Assembly (NCBI RefSeq): GCF_036289385.1
Contig: NZ_JAYFFH010000004.1
Location: 124,001-188,000, forward strand
From: Anaerofustis butyriciformans
GTDB lineage: Bacteria > Bacillota > Clostridia > Eubacteriales > Anaerofustaceae
Direction of reading: 5' to 3'
Length of the DNA stretch: 64,000 bases
How positions within the stretch are numbered: position 1 is the stretch's first letter; the number at the start of each line of letters is the position of its first letter. The position numbers and the translations under genes are program-made. Below are positions 25,306 to 33,998 of the stretch, in pieces. The notes under the pieces were generated by a model, which saw only the letters and a list, made by a program, of their open reading frames with translations, was not told the DNA's origin and ran no database searches.

Positions 25306-26562
25306 CTATTTTAAGAAACCTTTGTAGTTTCTCATAATCATTTGTTGTTCTAATTGATTTACAGTTTCAAGAGCAACACCTACAACGATAAGCAAACTTG
25401 TACCACCGAATTGTAAACTTAAATCCATTACATTACCTACGATAATAGGAAGTACAGCTATAACAACTAGGAATAAACTTCCGGCAACCATAAGTCTGTT
25501 TAATGTTCTTTTTAAATAAACAATCGTAGAATGACCGGGTCTGATACCTGGAATAAATCCACCGTATTGTTTTAAGTTTTTAGCAACATCATCAGGATTA
25601 AATGTAACAATAGTGTAAAAATATGTGAAGAATATTATTAACACTATATAAAGTATAGTAGAAGCTGTTCCTCCCCATGCTAATGCTTTGCTTAGCCATG
25701 CTGAAAATCCCCAGTTAGGGAAGAAAGATGCAAGTGTTGATGGGAACATTGTAATTACACTGGCGAAGATAATAGGCATAACCCCTGATTGATTTATCTT
25801 TAGAGGAATATGTGTATTTTGTCCACCATACATTTTTCTACCAACAACTCTTTTTGCATATTGAACAGGAATTTTTCTAACTCCTTGATTTATTTCTACA
25901 ACTCCCGCTACAACTAAAATAGCGAATACTAAGAATAGTATAAGCATTACTGAACTAATCGCACCAGAAGTTACTTGTTCATACAAGTAACCTAAAGCTG
26001 ATGGAATATTAGCTATAATACCGGCAAAGATAAGAATTGATATACCATTACCGATACCATGTTCAGTTATATTTTCTCCAAGCCACATTAAGAATGTTGT
26101 ACCAGCTGTTATTGTAAGTGCAACCATAACCATTGCAAGTGCTGAATCACTAGTTAAAATTTCTTTAAAACTAAATGAAATTCCAAGTGCTTGAATTAAT
26201 GCCAAAACAACAGTCAAATATCTTGTATAAGAAGAGATTTTCTTTCTTCCTTCTTCTCCTTGGTGAGAAAGTCTCTCTAACGCCGGAATAGCTATTGTCA
26301 ATAATTGCAAAATAATTGATGCATTGATGTAAGGTGTAATTGACATAGCAAAAATAGAAAATGTTCTAAAGTTATTACCAGAGATAATATTTAAAAGTCC
26401 GAACATTGAATTGTTATTTACCATTGAATCTACTGCAGCTGTATCGATAAACGGAACGGTTATAAAACCGCCAAGTCTAAAGATACAAAGCATAGCAAGT
26501 GTAAATAAAATTCTTTTTCTTAATTCTGGGATATTCCAGGCATTTTTGATAGTTGTAAGCAT
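25306..26562 (-). CDS. secY: Protein translocase subunit SecY
   Basis: SecY forms the protein-conducting channel of the Sec machinery in the cytoplasmic membrane. The 418-residue protein has ten predicted membrane segments, the plug and lateral-gate region (FGLLNIISGNNFRTFSIFAMSITPYI) and the cytoplasmic loops that bind SecA and the ribosome (SHQGEEGRKK, QYAKRVVGRKMYGGQ). AGAGG precedes the ATG. Its position between rplO and adk is the rule in Bacteria. Confidence 0.98.
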   Translation of the reverse strand: MLTTIKNAWNIPELRKRILFTLAMLCIFRLGGFITVPFIDTAAVDSMVNNNSMFGLLNIISGNNFRTFSIFAMSITPYINASIILQLLTIAIPALERLSHQGEEGRKKISSYTRYLTVVLALIQALGISFSFKEILTSDSALAMVMVALTITAGTTFLMWLGENITEHGIGNGISILIFAGIIANIPSALGYLYEQVTSGAISSVMLILFLVFAILVVAGVVEINQGVRKIPVQYAKRVVGRKMYGGQNTHIPLKINQSGVMPIIFASVITMFPSTLASFFPNWGFSAWLSKALAWGGTASTILYIVLIIFFTYFYTIVTFNPDDVAKNLKQYGGFIPGIRPGHSTIVYLKRTLNRLMVAGSLFLVVIAVLPIIVGNVMDLSLQFGGTSLLIVVGVALETVNQLEQQMIMRNYKGFLK

Positions 26563-26566
26563 TCTA

Positions 26567-27007
26567 TTATACCTCTACTTTCCCGCCTGCTGCTTCTATT
26601 TTTTCTTTAGCTGATTTACTTACTTTATCAACTTTAACAGTTAAAGGAACAGTAATTTCTCCGTTTCCTAAAACTTTAACATATTCATATTTATTTTTAA
26701 CCATACCTAGTTCTTTTAAAAGATCATTAGTTACAACGCTGTCTTTTTCAATTTCATTTAATCTGTCAAGATTAACAACAGCAAATTCTTTTTTGAAAGG
26801 ATAGTTAGAGAAACCTCTTTTAGGAACTCTTCTTGTTAGTGGCATTTGACCACCTTCAAATCCAGGTCTTACTCCGCCGCCTGAACGTGATTTTTGTCCG
26901 TCTTGACCTCTACCTGCAGTTTTACCTCTGCCTGTAGCTGTACCTCTACCTTTTCTAATAGTCTTTCTTGTTGAACCTTCAGCAGGTTTTAGCTCGTGTA
27001 ATCTCAT
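26567..27007 (-). CDS. rplO: 50S ribosomal protein uL15
   Basis: uL15 is a late assembly protein of the large subunit. The 146-residue product has the Gly/Arg-rich N-terminal extension (RKGRGTATGRGKTAGRGQDG) and the PLTRRVPKRGFSN core. The start at 27007 fits the family start MRLHELKPAEGS and has AGGGGG upstream; upstream in-frame codons would add ten residues across the ribosome binding site. Confidence 0.97.
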   Translation of the reverse strand: MRLHELKPAEGSTRKTIRKGRGTATGRGKTAGRGQDGQKSRSGGGVRPGFEGGQMPLTRRVPKRGFSNYPFKKEFAVVNLDRLNEIEKDSVVTNDLLKELGMVKNKYEYVKVLGNGEITVPLTVKVDKVSKSAKEKIEAAGGKVEV

Positions 27008-27023
27008 TATTGCTAACCCCCTA

Positions 27024-27212
27024 TTATATTTCTTCAACGTCTAACATGAAGTCCATTTTTTGACAAATACCTCTCATTTGAGGATTATCTTGTTTTACAA
27101 CGCTTTGACCGATTTTTCTTAGTCCTAAAGCTTCAATACTTTTTCTTTGTTTTTCATTTCTACCTATTAAGCTTTTCTTAAGCGTAATCTTTAATTGTTT
27201 TTCTCCAGCCAA
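27024..27212 (-). CDS. rpmD: 50S ribosomal protein uL30
   Basis: uL30 is a small large-subunit protein. The product contains LKITLKKSLIGRNEKQRKSI and GLRKIGQSVV, the family core, and is 62 residues from the start chosen here. That start is a TTG at 27212, giving MAGEKQLKITL; GGAG lies ten bases upstream. A GTG three codons earlier is only one base from the GGAG and is unlikely to be used. Confidence 0.92.
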   Translation of the reverse strand: MAGEKQLKITLKKSLIGRNEKQRKSIEALGLRKIGQSVVKQDNPQMRGICQKMDFMLDVEEI

Positions 27213-27226
27213 TTCTCTCACGCTCC

Positions 27227-27730
27227 TTATCCTAAGATTTCTTCTACAGTCTTACCTCTTTTTTTAGCAACTTCTTCAACTGTTACTAAACCAGATAAAC
27301 CTGCTAATGTGGCTTTTACCATGTTGCTTGCATTGTTTGAACCTAAAGATTTAATTCTGATATCTTTGATTCCAGCAAGTTCGATTACTGCACGGGCAGG
27401 ACCACCAGCGATAACTCCTGTACCTTTAGCAGCCGGTTTCATTAACACTTTTCCGGCACCAAATCTTCCGATTGTTTCGTGAGGAATTGTTGTGCCTGAT
27501 AAAGAAACTTCAATCATGTTCTTTTTAGCATCAGCAATACCTTTTCTGATTGCTTCAGGAATTTCAATGGCTTTACCAAGGCCTACACCTACGTGGCCGT
27601 TTTCATCGCCTACTACTACAAGAGTACTAAAACGGAAATTTCTACCACCTTTAACAACTTTTGTTACTCTGTTTATGGCAACAACTTTATCTTTTAAATC
27701 TAATTCTTCAGGATTAAAATTTTTATTCAT
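27227..27730 (-). CDS. rpsE: 30S ribosomal protein uS5
   Basis: uS5 lines the mRNA entry tunnel and influences decoding accuracy. The 167-residue protein has the double-stranded-RNA-binding-like N-terminal domain with VVKGGRNFRFSTLVVVGDE and the C-terminal domain with PAAKGTGVIAGGPARAVIEL. AAGGGA precedes the ATG, and the gene follows rplR after 17 bases. Confidence 0.98.
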   Translation of the reverse strand: MNKNFNPEELDLKDKVVAINRVTKVVKGGRNFRFSTLVVVGDENGHVGVGLGKAIEIPEAIRKGIADAKKNMIEVSLSGTTIPHETIGRFGAGKVLMKPAAKGTGVIAGGPARAVIELAGIKDIRIKSLGSNNASNMVKATLAGLSGLVTVEEVAKKRGKTVEEILG

Positions 27731-27747
27731 TCTTCCCTTTAGCCTCC

Positions 27748-28116
27748 TTAAAATTCAAGTCCAGCTTCTCTTGCACCTTCAGCTAGAGCTTTTACTCTAC
27801 CTTCATATACATAGCCGCCTCTGTCGAAAACGCATTCGCTAATGTTATTTTCTTTAGCATTTTTAGCGATTTCTTTACCAACCAATGTTGCACTTTCAAG
27901 TTTTGGTAACTTAGCGCATTCTTCTTTGATTGTAGCATCTAAGCTTGAAGCAGCTGCAAGAGTTACTCCGTTTACATCGTCAATAAGCTGAGCATAAATT
28001 TGCTTATTGCTTCTAAAAACATTTAGTCTTGGTCTTTCAGGAGTGCCGCTAATCTTATTTCTTACTCTAAGATGTCTTTTCTTTCTGATTTCATTTTTAT
28101 TAACTTTTGATATCAT
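27748..28116 (-). CDS. rplR: 50S ribosomal protein uL18
   Basis: uL18 binds 5S rRNA in the central protuberance. The 122-residue protein has RKRHLRVRNKISGTPERPRL at the N-terminus and the terminal FDRGGYVYEGRVKALAEGAR signature. GGAGGG lies nine to ten bases before the ATG. Confidence 0.98.
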   Translation of the reverse strand: MISKVNKNEIRKKRHLRVRNKISGTPERPRLNVFRSNKQIYAQLIDDVNGVTLAAASSLDATIKEECAKLPKLESATLVGKEIAKNAKENNISECVFDRGGYVYEGRVKALAEGAREAGLEF

Positions 28117-28128
28117 CTATTCGCCCTC

Positions 28129-28668
28129 CTATTTACCTGATTTTCCTTCTTTAATTCTTACTCTTTCGTCAGCATATCTAACACCTTTACCTTTGTATGG
28201 TTCAGGACTTCTTTTAGCTCTGATATTAGCAGCATGTGCGCCAACGAATTGTTTATCAATACCTTTAACGATAACTGTGTTTTGTCCTTCAACAACAGTT
28301 TCGATACCTTCTGGATCTTCCATTTCTACTGGATGAGAATATCCAAGGCTAAGTACTAATGTTTTACCTTGTTTTTGTGCTCTGTAACCAACACCAACAA
28401 TTTCAAGTTTCTTTTCAAAACCATCAGTAACACCGATTACCATGTTTTGAATTAAAGCTCTTGATAAACCATGAAGTGAACGATGTCTTTTGTCGTCACT
28501 AGGTCTTTTTACTTCTAAAACATTATCATTAATTTCAATAATGATATCTTTATCTATAGCTTGTGTTAATTCACCTTTTGGGCCTTTTACTGTAACTACG
28601 TTATTTTCGTCAACTTTTACATCAACTCCAGCTGGTAAATTAACAGGTGCATTTCCTACTCTAGACAT
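28129..28668 (-). CDS. rplF: 50S ribosomal protein uL6
   Basis: uL6 lies near the sarcin-ricin loop and the GTPase centre. The 179-residue protein shows two related domains: the first with VTVKGPKGEL and the second with the C-terminal signature GKGVRYADERVRIKEGKSGK. GGAGG precedes the ATG, and rplR follows after 12 bases. Confidence 0.98.
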   Translation of the reverse strand: MSRVGNAPVNLPAGVDVKVDENNVVTVKGPKGELTQAIDKDIIIEINDNVLEVKRPSDDKRHRSLHGLSRALIQNMVIGVTDGFEKKLEIVGVGYRAQKQGKTLVLSLGYSHPVEMEDPEGIETVVEGQNTVIVKGIDKQFVGAHAANIRAKRSPEPYKGKGVRYADERVRIKEGKSGK

Positions 28669-28693
28669 AATCTATTTCTTCCTCCTATTTTTT

Positions 28694-29092
28694 CTACCAT
28701 ACGTAGCATATTACTTCGCCGCCAACGTTATTTTTTCTAGCTAATTTGTCTGTCATAACGCCTTTTGAAGTTGATATAATTGCTACCCCTAAACCATTTA
28801 AAACTTTTGGTAAGTCTTCATTTGAAGCATAAATTCTAAGACCTGGTTTAGAAATTCTCTTTAAGCCTGCGATTACTTTTTCACCGTTTTGACCGTATTT
28901 CAAAGTAATTTTAAGCATGCCTTGTTTATTATCTTCTATAAAATCTACTTTCTTTATATAACCTTCTTCTAATAAAATGTTTGCGATAGCTTTTTTAATA
29001 TTAGAAGCTGGAACCATTACATCTTTGTGTCCTGCGTTATTTGCGTTTCTAATTCTAGTTAGCATATCCGCAATTGGATCTGTCATAGACAT
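28694..29092 (-). CDS. rpsH: 30S ribosomal protein uS8
   Basis: uS8 binds the central domain of 16S rRNA; in E. coli it also represses the spc genes by binding mRNA. The 132-residue protein has DPIADMLTRIRNAN at the start and the C-terminal STSKGVMTDKLARKNNVGGE. The first ATG is nine bases from AAGGAGG and was preferred over a second one two codons later. Confidence 0.98.
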   Translation of the reverse strand: MSMTDPIADMLTRIRNANNAGHKDVMVPASNIKKAIANILLEEGYIKKVDFIEDNKQGMLKITLKYGQNGEKVIAGLKRISKPGLRIYASNEDLPKVLNGLGVAIISTSKGVMTDKLARKNNVGGEVICYVW

Positions 29093-29131
29093 ATTAGAAA
29101 ACCTCCTTAATTACTTTCTTTAAAATTATTT

Positions 29132-29317
29132 CTACCAACTTGCTTTCTTTACGCCAGGGATTTCACCTTTGTAAGCAAGTTCTCTAAAACATATTCTACA
29201 AATACCATATTTTCTTAGGTAAGCATGAGGTCTTCCGCATATTTTACATCTTGTATATGCTCTTGTTGAATACTTTGGTGTTCTTTTTTGCTTTTCTACC
29301 ATTGCTTTTTTAGCCAT
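29132..29317 (-). CDS. rpsN: 30S ribosomal protein uS14, zinc-binding type
   Basis: This 61-residue protein is the short zinc-binding form of uS14: CKICGRPHAY and GICRICFREL supply four Cys ligands at about 24, 27, 40 and 43. Many Bacillota also carry a zinc-free paralogue used under zinc limitation; none is in this window. The gene lies between rplE and rpsH as usual. Confidence 0.98.
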   Translation of the reverse strand: MAKKAMVEKQKRTPKYSTRAYTRCKICGRPHAYLRKYGICRICFRELAYKGEIPGVKKASW

Positions 29318-29328
29318 ATCTTATCCTC

Positions 29329-29871
29329 CTATGCTTCTTTGAAAGGCATACCCATTAATTTAAGTAATTCATAGCCTTCTTCATCTGTATTTGCTGAAGA
29401 AACGAATGCGATATCCATTCCTCTTAATTTTTCAATTTTATCATAATCTATTTCAGGGAAGATAAGTTGTTCTTTAATACCTAAAGAATAATTTCCTCTT
29501 CCGTCAAAACTCTTTGGATTTACACCTCTGAAGTCTCTGATTCTTGGAATAGCGACATTTAGAAGTCTATCAGCGAATTCATACATTCTTTCACCTCTAA
29601 GTGTTACTTTCGCACCGATTGTCATACCTTCTCTTAATTTGAAGTTTGATACTGATTTTTTTGCTTTAATCATAACTGGTTTTTGTCCAGAAATTAAAGC
29701 AAGTTCGTTTGCAGCTGCTTCCATTTGTTTAGAGTTGTCTTTACAATCCCCAAATCTCATGTTAATAACGATTTTTTCAAGTCTTGGTACTTGCATTACG
29801 TTTGTATAGCCGAACTTTTCAGTAAGTGCATTTATAACTTCAGCTTTGTATTTTTCTCTTAATCTACTCAT
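29329..29871 (-). CDS. rplE: 50S ribosomal protein uL5
   Basis: uL5 binds 5S rRNA and contacts the P-site tRNA and the small-subunit head. The 180-residue protein has VPRLEKIVINMRFGD near 30, KSVSNFKLREGMTIG, and the GRGNYSLGIKEQLIFPEI signature near 125. A purine-rich AGGGGG lies upstream of the ATG. Confidence 0.98.
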   Translation of the reverse strand: MSRLREKYKAEVINALTEKFGYTNVMQVPRLEKIVINMRFGDCKDNSKQMEAAANELALISGQKPVMIKAKKSVSNFKLREGMTIGAKVTLRGERMYEFADRLLNVAIPRIRDFRGVNPKSFDGRGNYSLGIKEQLIFPEIDYDKIEKLRGMDIAFVSSANTDEEGYELLKLMGMPFKEA

Positions 29872-29887
29872 TAATTACTGCCCCCTA

Positions 29888-30196
29888 CTATTTAAAAGTT
29901 GCATTGCATTTTTTGCAGTATCTTTCTTTTTTGCCGTCGTTAATCTTTACACCTGTTCTAACACCTTTTTTGCAAGTGTCACAGTATAATAAAACGTTTG
30001 AAGCATCAATAGGACATGCTTCTTCGACAATACCTGCTTGTTGCATTTGATTTGTTGCTTTTAAATGTTTTTTTCTTACATTTACATTTTCAACTATTAC
30101 TCTGTTTTCTTTTGGAAAGCTTTTTATAACTTTGCCAATAGTTCCTTTATCTTTACCAGAAATAACAATTACTTTATCATCTTTCTTTACATGCAT
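29888..30196 (-). CDS. rplX: 50S ribosomal protein uL24
   Basis: uL24 is one of the two assembly-initiator proteins of the large subunit. The 102-residue protein opens with a KOW motif (DDKVIVISGKDKGTIGKVIK) and includes VEEACPIDASNVLLYC. It also has a C-terminal CDTCKKG...CKKC four-cysteine cluster that may bind zinc, as in many Gram-positive homologues. GGAGG precedes the ATG. Confidence 0.97.
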   Translation of the reverse strand: MHVKKDDKVIVISGKDKGTIGKVIKSFPKENRVIVENVNVRKKHLKATNQMQQAGIVEEACPIDASNVLLYCDTCKKGVRTGVKINDGKKERYCKKCNATFK

Positions 30197-30209
30197 TATA
30201 AAAGCCTCC

Positions 30210-30578
30210 TTATAGTACTTCCGGAGCTAGTGAAACGATTTTCATAAATTTCTTACTTCTAAGTTCTCTAGCAACAGGTCCGAAAATACGTGTTCCTCTT
30301 GGTTGATTATCTTCTTTTAATATAACAGCAGCGTTTTGATCAAATTTGATATAAGTACCGTCTGGTCTTCTAACACCGCTTACAGTTCTAACGATAACAG
30401 CTTTTACAACATCACCTTTTTTTACCATTCCGCCGGGAGCAGCACTTTTAACACTTGCTACGATAACATCACCGATGTTAGCAGTTTTCTTTTTGCTTCC
30501 TCCAAGAACTCTGATACATAATAGTTCTTTTGCACCACTGTTATCAGCTACTTTTAATCTACTTTCTTGTTGTATCAT
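30210..30578 (-). CDS. rplN: 50S ribosomal protein uL14
   Basis: uL14 lies at the subunit interface and binds the silencing factor RsfS. The 122-residue protein contains the conserved RLKVADNSGAKELLCIRVLG start, a GDVIVASVKSA strand and RGTRIFGPVARELR near the end. Confidence 0.98.
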   Translation of the reverse strand: MIQQESRLKVADNSGAKELLCIRVLGGSKKKTANIGDVIVASVKSAAPGGMVKKGDVVKAVIVRTVSGVRRPDGTYIKFDQNAAVILKEDNQPRGTRIFGPVARELRSKKFMKIVSLAPEVL

Positions 30579-30607
30579 TCTTTAAACCTCCTTAAAACGC
30601 CGAAAGG

Positions 30608-30862
30608 CTATTTAACCTTTTCTACGATTTCAACTAATCTATGACGTTTTGATTTGCTAAGTGGTCTTGTTTCCATAATTTTAACAATATCGCCAACATC
30701 ACACATGTTTTGTTCATCATGAGCCATAAACTTAGTTGTTTTCTTTACACGCTTTTTATATAATGGATGGTTTACCATTGTTTCAATAGCAACAACGATG
30801 CTTTTATCACCTTTGTTTGAAACAACCTTACCAATTCTTACTTTTCTATTTCCTCTTTCCAT
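30608..30862 (-). CDS. rpsQ: 30S ribosomal protein uS17
   Basis: uS17 is an OB-fold protein that stabilises helix 11 and helix 7 of 16S rRNA. The 84-residue protein has KVRIGKVVSNKGDKSIVVAI and the GDIVKIMETRPLSKSKRHRL signature. AGGTAGGA precedes the ATG. Confidence 0.98.
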   Translation of the reverse strand: MERGNRKVRIGKVVSNKGDKSIVVAIETMVNHPLYKKRVKKTTKFMAHDEQNMCDVGDIVKIMETRPLSKSKRHRLVEIVEKVK

Positions 30863-30882
30863 ATTATCCTACCTAAAAATTA

Positions 30883-31083
30883 CTAAGCGTTAGCTTGTAA
30901 TTCCCTTTCTCTAAGCACAGTTTTCACTCTAGCGTAGTCTTTCTTAACTTCCTTAATTTTTAAAGGATTATCAAGTTGTCCTGTTGCATGTTGAAAACGT
31001 AGATTGAATAATTCTTCTTTTAAAGAGATAAGTTGATTATTTAATTCTTGTTCACTCATATTTCTAATATCTTGCGCTTTCAT
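30883..31083 (-). CDS. rpmC: 50S ribosomal protein uL29
   Basis: uL29 is a helical hairpin at the tunnel exit that helps dock nascent-chain factors. The 66-residue protein has MSEQELNNQLISLKEELFNL and the KEVKKDYARVKTVLRER signature. Its ATG overlaps the rplP stop codon by one base. Confidence 0.98.
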   Translation of the reverse strand: MKAQDIRNMSEQELNNQLISLKEELFNLRFQHATGQLDNPLKIKEVKKDYARVKTVLRERELQANA

Positions 31084-31520
31084 TATGCTTCACCACCTAC
31101 TAATTTTTCTTGTTCTGCTCTAGTGATAAATTTTGTCTTGATTGGTAGTTTATGTTGAGCAAGTCTCATAGCTTCTCTTGCTGTTTCTTCATTTACACCA
31201 GCAAGTTCAAACATAACTCTACCTGGTTTTACAACCGCTACCCAATATTCTGGAGCACCTTTACCTTTACCCATACGAGTTTCGGCTGGTTTCTTTGTTA
31301 CAGACTTATCTGGGAAAATTTTAATCCAAACTTGTCCGCCTCTTTTGATATATCTTGTCATGGCGATACGGGCTGCTTCAATTTGATTTGAAGTAATCCA
31401 AGCTGGTTCTAATGCTTGAATAGCGTATTCACCGTAAGTTATTTTATTACCTCTCGTAGCTTTTCCTTTCATTCTGCCACGATGTACTTTTCTATGTTTT
31501 ACTCTTTTAGGCATTAACAT
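31083..31520 (-). CDS. rplP: 50S ribosomal protein uL16
   Basis: uL16 organises the peptidyl-transferase centre and the A site. The 145-residue protein has MLMPKRVKHRKVHRGRMKGK at the start, WIKIFPDKSVTKKPAETRMG in the middle and a GRVMFELAGVNEETAREAMR tail. The double-Met start is the family norm. Confidence 0.98.
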   Translation of the reverse strand: MLMPKRVKHRKVHRGRMKGKATRGNKITYGEYAIQALEPAWITSNQIEAARIAMTRYIKRGGQVWIKIFPDKSVTKKPAETRMGKGKGAPEYWVAVVKPGRVMFELAGVNEETAREAMRLAQHKLPIKTKFITRAEQEKLVGGEA

Positions 31521-31554
31521 AACTGTTATTTATCCTCCTTAATTGAAATACTGA

Positions 31555-32196
31555 TTATTCACCTTTAGTTGGAAGAACTTCGCCTTTGTTTATCCAAACT
31601 TTTACACCGAGTTTACCGTATGTTGTATCTGCTTCCGCAAAACCATAGTCGATGTCGGCTCTTAATGTTTGAAGTGGCACGTTTCCATCACTATATTGTT
31701 CAGTTCTAGCCATTTCAGCACCGTTTAATCTTCCTGAAACGCTTGTTTTAATACCTTCAGCGCCACCTCTTAAGGCTCTGCCGATAGCTTGTTTCATAGC
31801 TCTTCTGAAAGAAATTCTTCTTTCAAGTTGTGCTGCTATGTTTTCAGCAACTAATTGAGCGTCACAGTCAACATTTTTTACTTCGATAATGTTGATATAA
31901 ACATTTTTGCCTGTCATTTTTTGAAGTTGTTTTCTTACAGCTTCAATACCTGAACCGGCTTTACCAATAATCTTTCCAGGTTTACCTGTGTAGATAAAGA
32001 TTTTAATTTTTTCACCGAATCTTTCGATTTCGATTCTTGAAATACCTGTATTGTATTGTGTTGTTTTAATATATTTTCTAATATTGTAATCTTCTACTAA
32101 TAAGTCTCCAAAGTCTTTATCTTTAGCATACCATCTTGAAGACCAATCTTTGATTACGCCAACTCTTAAACCATGTGGATTTACTTTTTGACCCAT
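31555..32196 (-). CDS. rpsC: 30S ribosomal protein uS3
   Basis: uS3 lines the mRNA entry channel and has helicase-like function there. The 213-residue protein has the N-terminal GQKVNPHGLRVGVIKDWSSR, a type-II KH domain with GKIIGKAGSGIEAVRKQL, and the C-terminal SGRLNGAEMARTEQYSDGNV. Upstream TCTCCTCC on the plus strand gives a good Shine-Dalgarno site. Confidence 0.98.
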   Translation of the reverse strand: MGQKVNPHGLRVGVIKDWSSRWYAKDKDFGDLLVEDYNIRKYIKTTQYNTGISRIEIERFGEKIKIFIYTGKPGKIIGKAGSGIEAVRKQLQKMTGKNVYINIIEVKNVDCDAQLVAENIAAQLERRISFRRAMKQAIGRALRGGAEGIKTSVSGRLNGAEMARTEQYSDGNVPLQTLRADIDYGFAEADTTYGKLGVKVWINKGEVLPTKGE

Positions 32197-32212
32197 TTAG
32201 ATTTTCTCCTCC

Positions 32213-32548
32213 TTATGCTCTTTCTTTAAGAACTACACTAATGTGTGAGCTTCTTTTTAATATCATAGACGCTCTACCTTGAGAACCAGCTCTAAATCTT
32301 TTTAGTGTAGGTCCTTGATTAGCACTAATTTCAGAGATATATAGCTTTGTAACGTCCATATCATGATTATTTTCAGCATTTGCTGCTGCTGATTTTACTA
32401 CTTTTTCGATTTCTCTTGCAGGTTTGTTACCTGTAAGTTTTAAAATATTAATAGCTTCGCCTAAATCTTTACCTCTTACTAAAGAAGCAACTCTTTTTAC
32501 CTTAATAGGTGAAACTCTTAAATATTTTGCAGTTGCTTTTGCTTCCAT
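32213..32548 (-). CDS. rplV: 50S ribosomal protein uL22
   Basis: uL22 has a long hairpin loop that forms the narrowest part of the exit tunnel with uL4. The 111-residue protein has YLRVSPIKVKRVASLVRGKD and the C-terminal hairpin GPTLKRFRAGSQGRASMILK; macrolide-resistance changes map to this hairpin in other species. Confidence 0.98.
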   Translation of the reverse strand: MEAKATAKYLRVSPIKVKRVASLVRGKDLGEAINILKLTGNKPAREIEKVVKSAAANAENNHDMDVTKLYISEISANQGPTLKRFRAGSQGRASMILKRSSHISVVLKERA

Positions 32549-32570
32549 TTACTTTTCCTCCTATTAAGCC

Positions 32571-32852
32571 TTATTTTTTAACTCCAGTTTTCTTTTCGCC
32601 TGCATGGCCTCTGAATGTTCTTGTTGGTGCGAATTCACCAAATTTATGTCCTACCATATCTTCAACAACAAAGATTGGAACATGTTTTCTACCGTCATGA
32701 ACTGCTACGGTATGTCCTACCATTTGAGGGAAGATTGTACAATCACGAGACCAAGTTTTTACTACTTGTTTATCGCCACTTTCATTCATTGCTTCTATTC
32801 TTTTTAGAAGTCTTTCATCCACGTAAGGGCCTTTTTTAGTTGATCTACTCAT
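32571..32852 (-). CDS. rpsS: 30S ribosomal protein uS19
   Basis: uS19 pairs with uS13 in the head of the small subunit. The 93-residue protein has RSTKKGPYVDERLLKRI and the signature VGHKFGEFAPTRTFRGHAG. The ribosome binding site is AGGTAGGAG directly before the ATG. Confidence 0.98.
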   Translation of the reverse strand: MSRSTKKGPYVDERLLKRIEAMNESGDKQVVKTWSRDCTIFPQMVGHTVAVHDGRKHVPIFVVEDMVGHKFGEFAPTRTFRGHAGEKKTGVKK

Positions 32853-32862
32853 CTCCTACCTC

Positions 32863-33696
32863 CTATTTACCGTTTCTTCTTCTTACAATGTATTTATCAG
32901 AATGTTTATTTTTCTTACGAGTTTTATAACCAAGTGTTGGTTTACCCCAAGGAGTAACAGGACCACTTCTACCGATTGGAGCTTTACCTTCCCCACCACC
33001 GTGTGGATGGTCGTTAGGGTTCATAACAGAACCTCTTACTGTTGGTCTAATACCCATATGTCTTTTTCTACCAGCTTTACCGATAGTAATAATTTCATGT
33101 TCAAGATTTCCTACTTGACCGATTGTAGCTCTGCATTCTTTTCTTACAAGTCTCATTTCGCCAGAAGGAAGTCTTAATGTTGCATAGTTACCTTCTTTAG
33201 CCATTAATTGAACATAAGTTCCGGCACTTCTTGCCATTTGAGCACCTTTTCCTGCTTTAAGTTCAATATTGTGAAGAATTGTACCAACAGGAATATCTTC
33301 AAGATTTAATGCATTACCTACTTTAATATCAGCATCTTTACCTGACATTACTGTATCGCCAACTTTTAAGTTGTTAGGAGCGATAATATATCTTTTTTCG
33401 CCATCAGCGTAGAATAATAATGCAATGTTTGCACTTCTGTTTGGATCGTATTCGATAGCATTTACTTTTGCTGGAATACCATCTTTATTTCTTTTAAAAT
33501 CAATGATTCTATATTTTTGTTTAGCACCGCCACCATGATGTCTAACAGTGATTCTACCGTTGTTGTTTCTTCCGGCAGTTTTTGTTTTCTTAGAAACAAG
33601 TCTCTTTTCTGGAGAAGTCTTTGTGATTTCTTCAAAAGTAGAAACTGTCATACCTCTAAGACCTGGTGAGGTTGGTTTATATTTTTTAATACCCAT
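32863..33696 (-). CDS. rplB: 50S ribosomal protein uL2
   Basis: uL2 is needed for subunit association and peptidyl-transferase activity. The 277-residue protein has SPGLRGMTVSTFEEITKTSP at the start, RNNNGRITVRHHGGGAKQKY, and the functionally critical C-terminal RGSVMNPNDHPHGGGEGKAP, which contains the essential His. Confidence 0.98.
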   Translation of the reverse strand: MGIKKYKPTSPGLRGMTVSTFEEITKTSPEKRLVSKKTKTAGRNNNGRITVRHHGGGAKQKYRIIDFKRNKDGIPAKVNAIEYDPNRSANIALLFYADGEKRYIIAPNNLKVGDTVMSGKDADIKVGNALNLEDIPVGTILHNIELKAGKGAQMARSAGTYVQLMAKEGNYATLRLPSGEMRLVRKECRATIGQVGNLEHEIITIGKAGRKRHMGIRPTVRGSVMNPNDHPHGGGEGKAPIGRSGPVTPWGKPTLGYKTRKKNKHSDKYIVRRRNGK

Positions 33697-33710
33697 CAGT
33701 AATAGCCTCC

Positions 33711-33998
33711 TTAGATATTTTCAAAGAACTTAATTTCTTTACTAGCTTCTGTTAAAGTAACAATAGCTTTTTTCCAATTAGCTCTTCTACCTTGTGTTCT
33801 ACCCATTCTTTTAACTTTTCCGTTCATGTTCATAACATTAACTTGTTTAACATCAACATCGAAAATTGCTTCTACAGCATCTTTGATTTGATACTTATTT
33901 GCATTTTTCATAACTTTGAATGTGTATTTTTTGTTTGCTGCATCAATCATACTTTGTTCTGTAACGATTGGTTTAATAATAATATCATGAGGATTCAT
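33711..33998 (-). CDS. rplW: 50S ribosomal protein uL23
   Basis: uL23 docks trigger factor and the signal recognition particle at the tunnel exit. The 95-residue protein has DIIIKPIVTEQSMIDAANKK, YTFKVMKNANKYQIKDAVEA and GRTQGRRANWKKAIVTL. The ATG overlaps the rplD stop by one base, implying coupled translation. Confidence 0.98.
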   Translation of the reverse strand: MNPHDIIIKPIVTEQSMIDAANKKYTFKVMKNANKYQIKDAVEAIFDVDVKQVNVMNMNGKVKRMGRTQGRRANWKKAIVTLTEASKEIKFFENI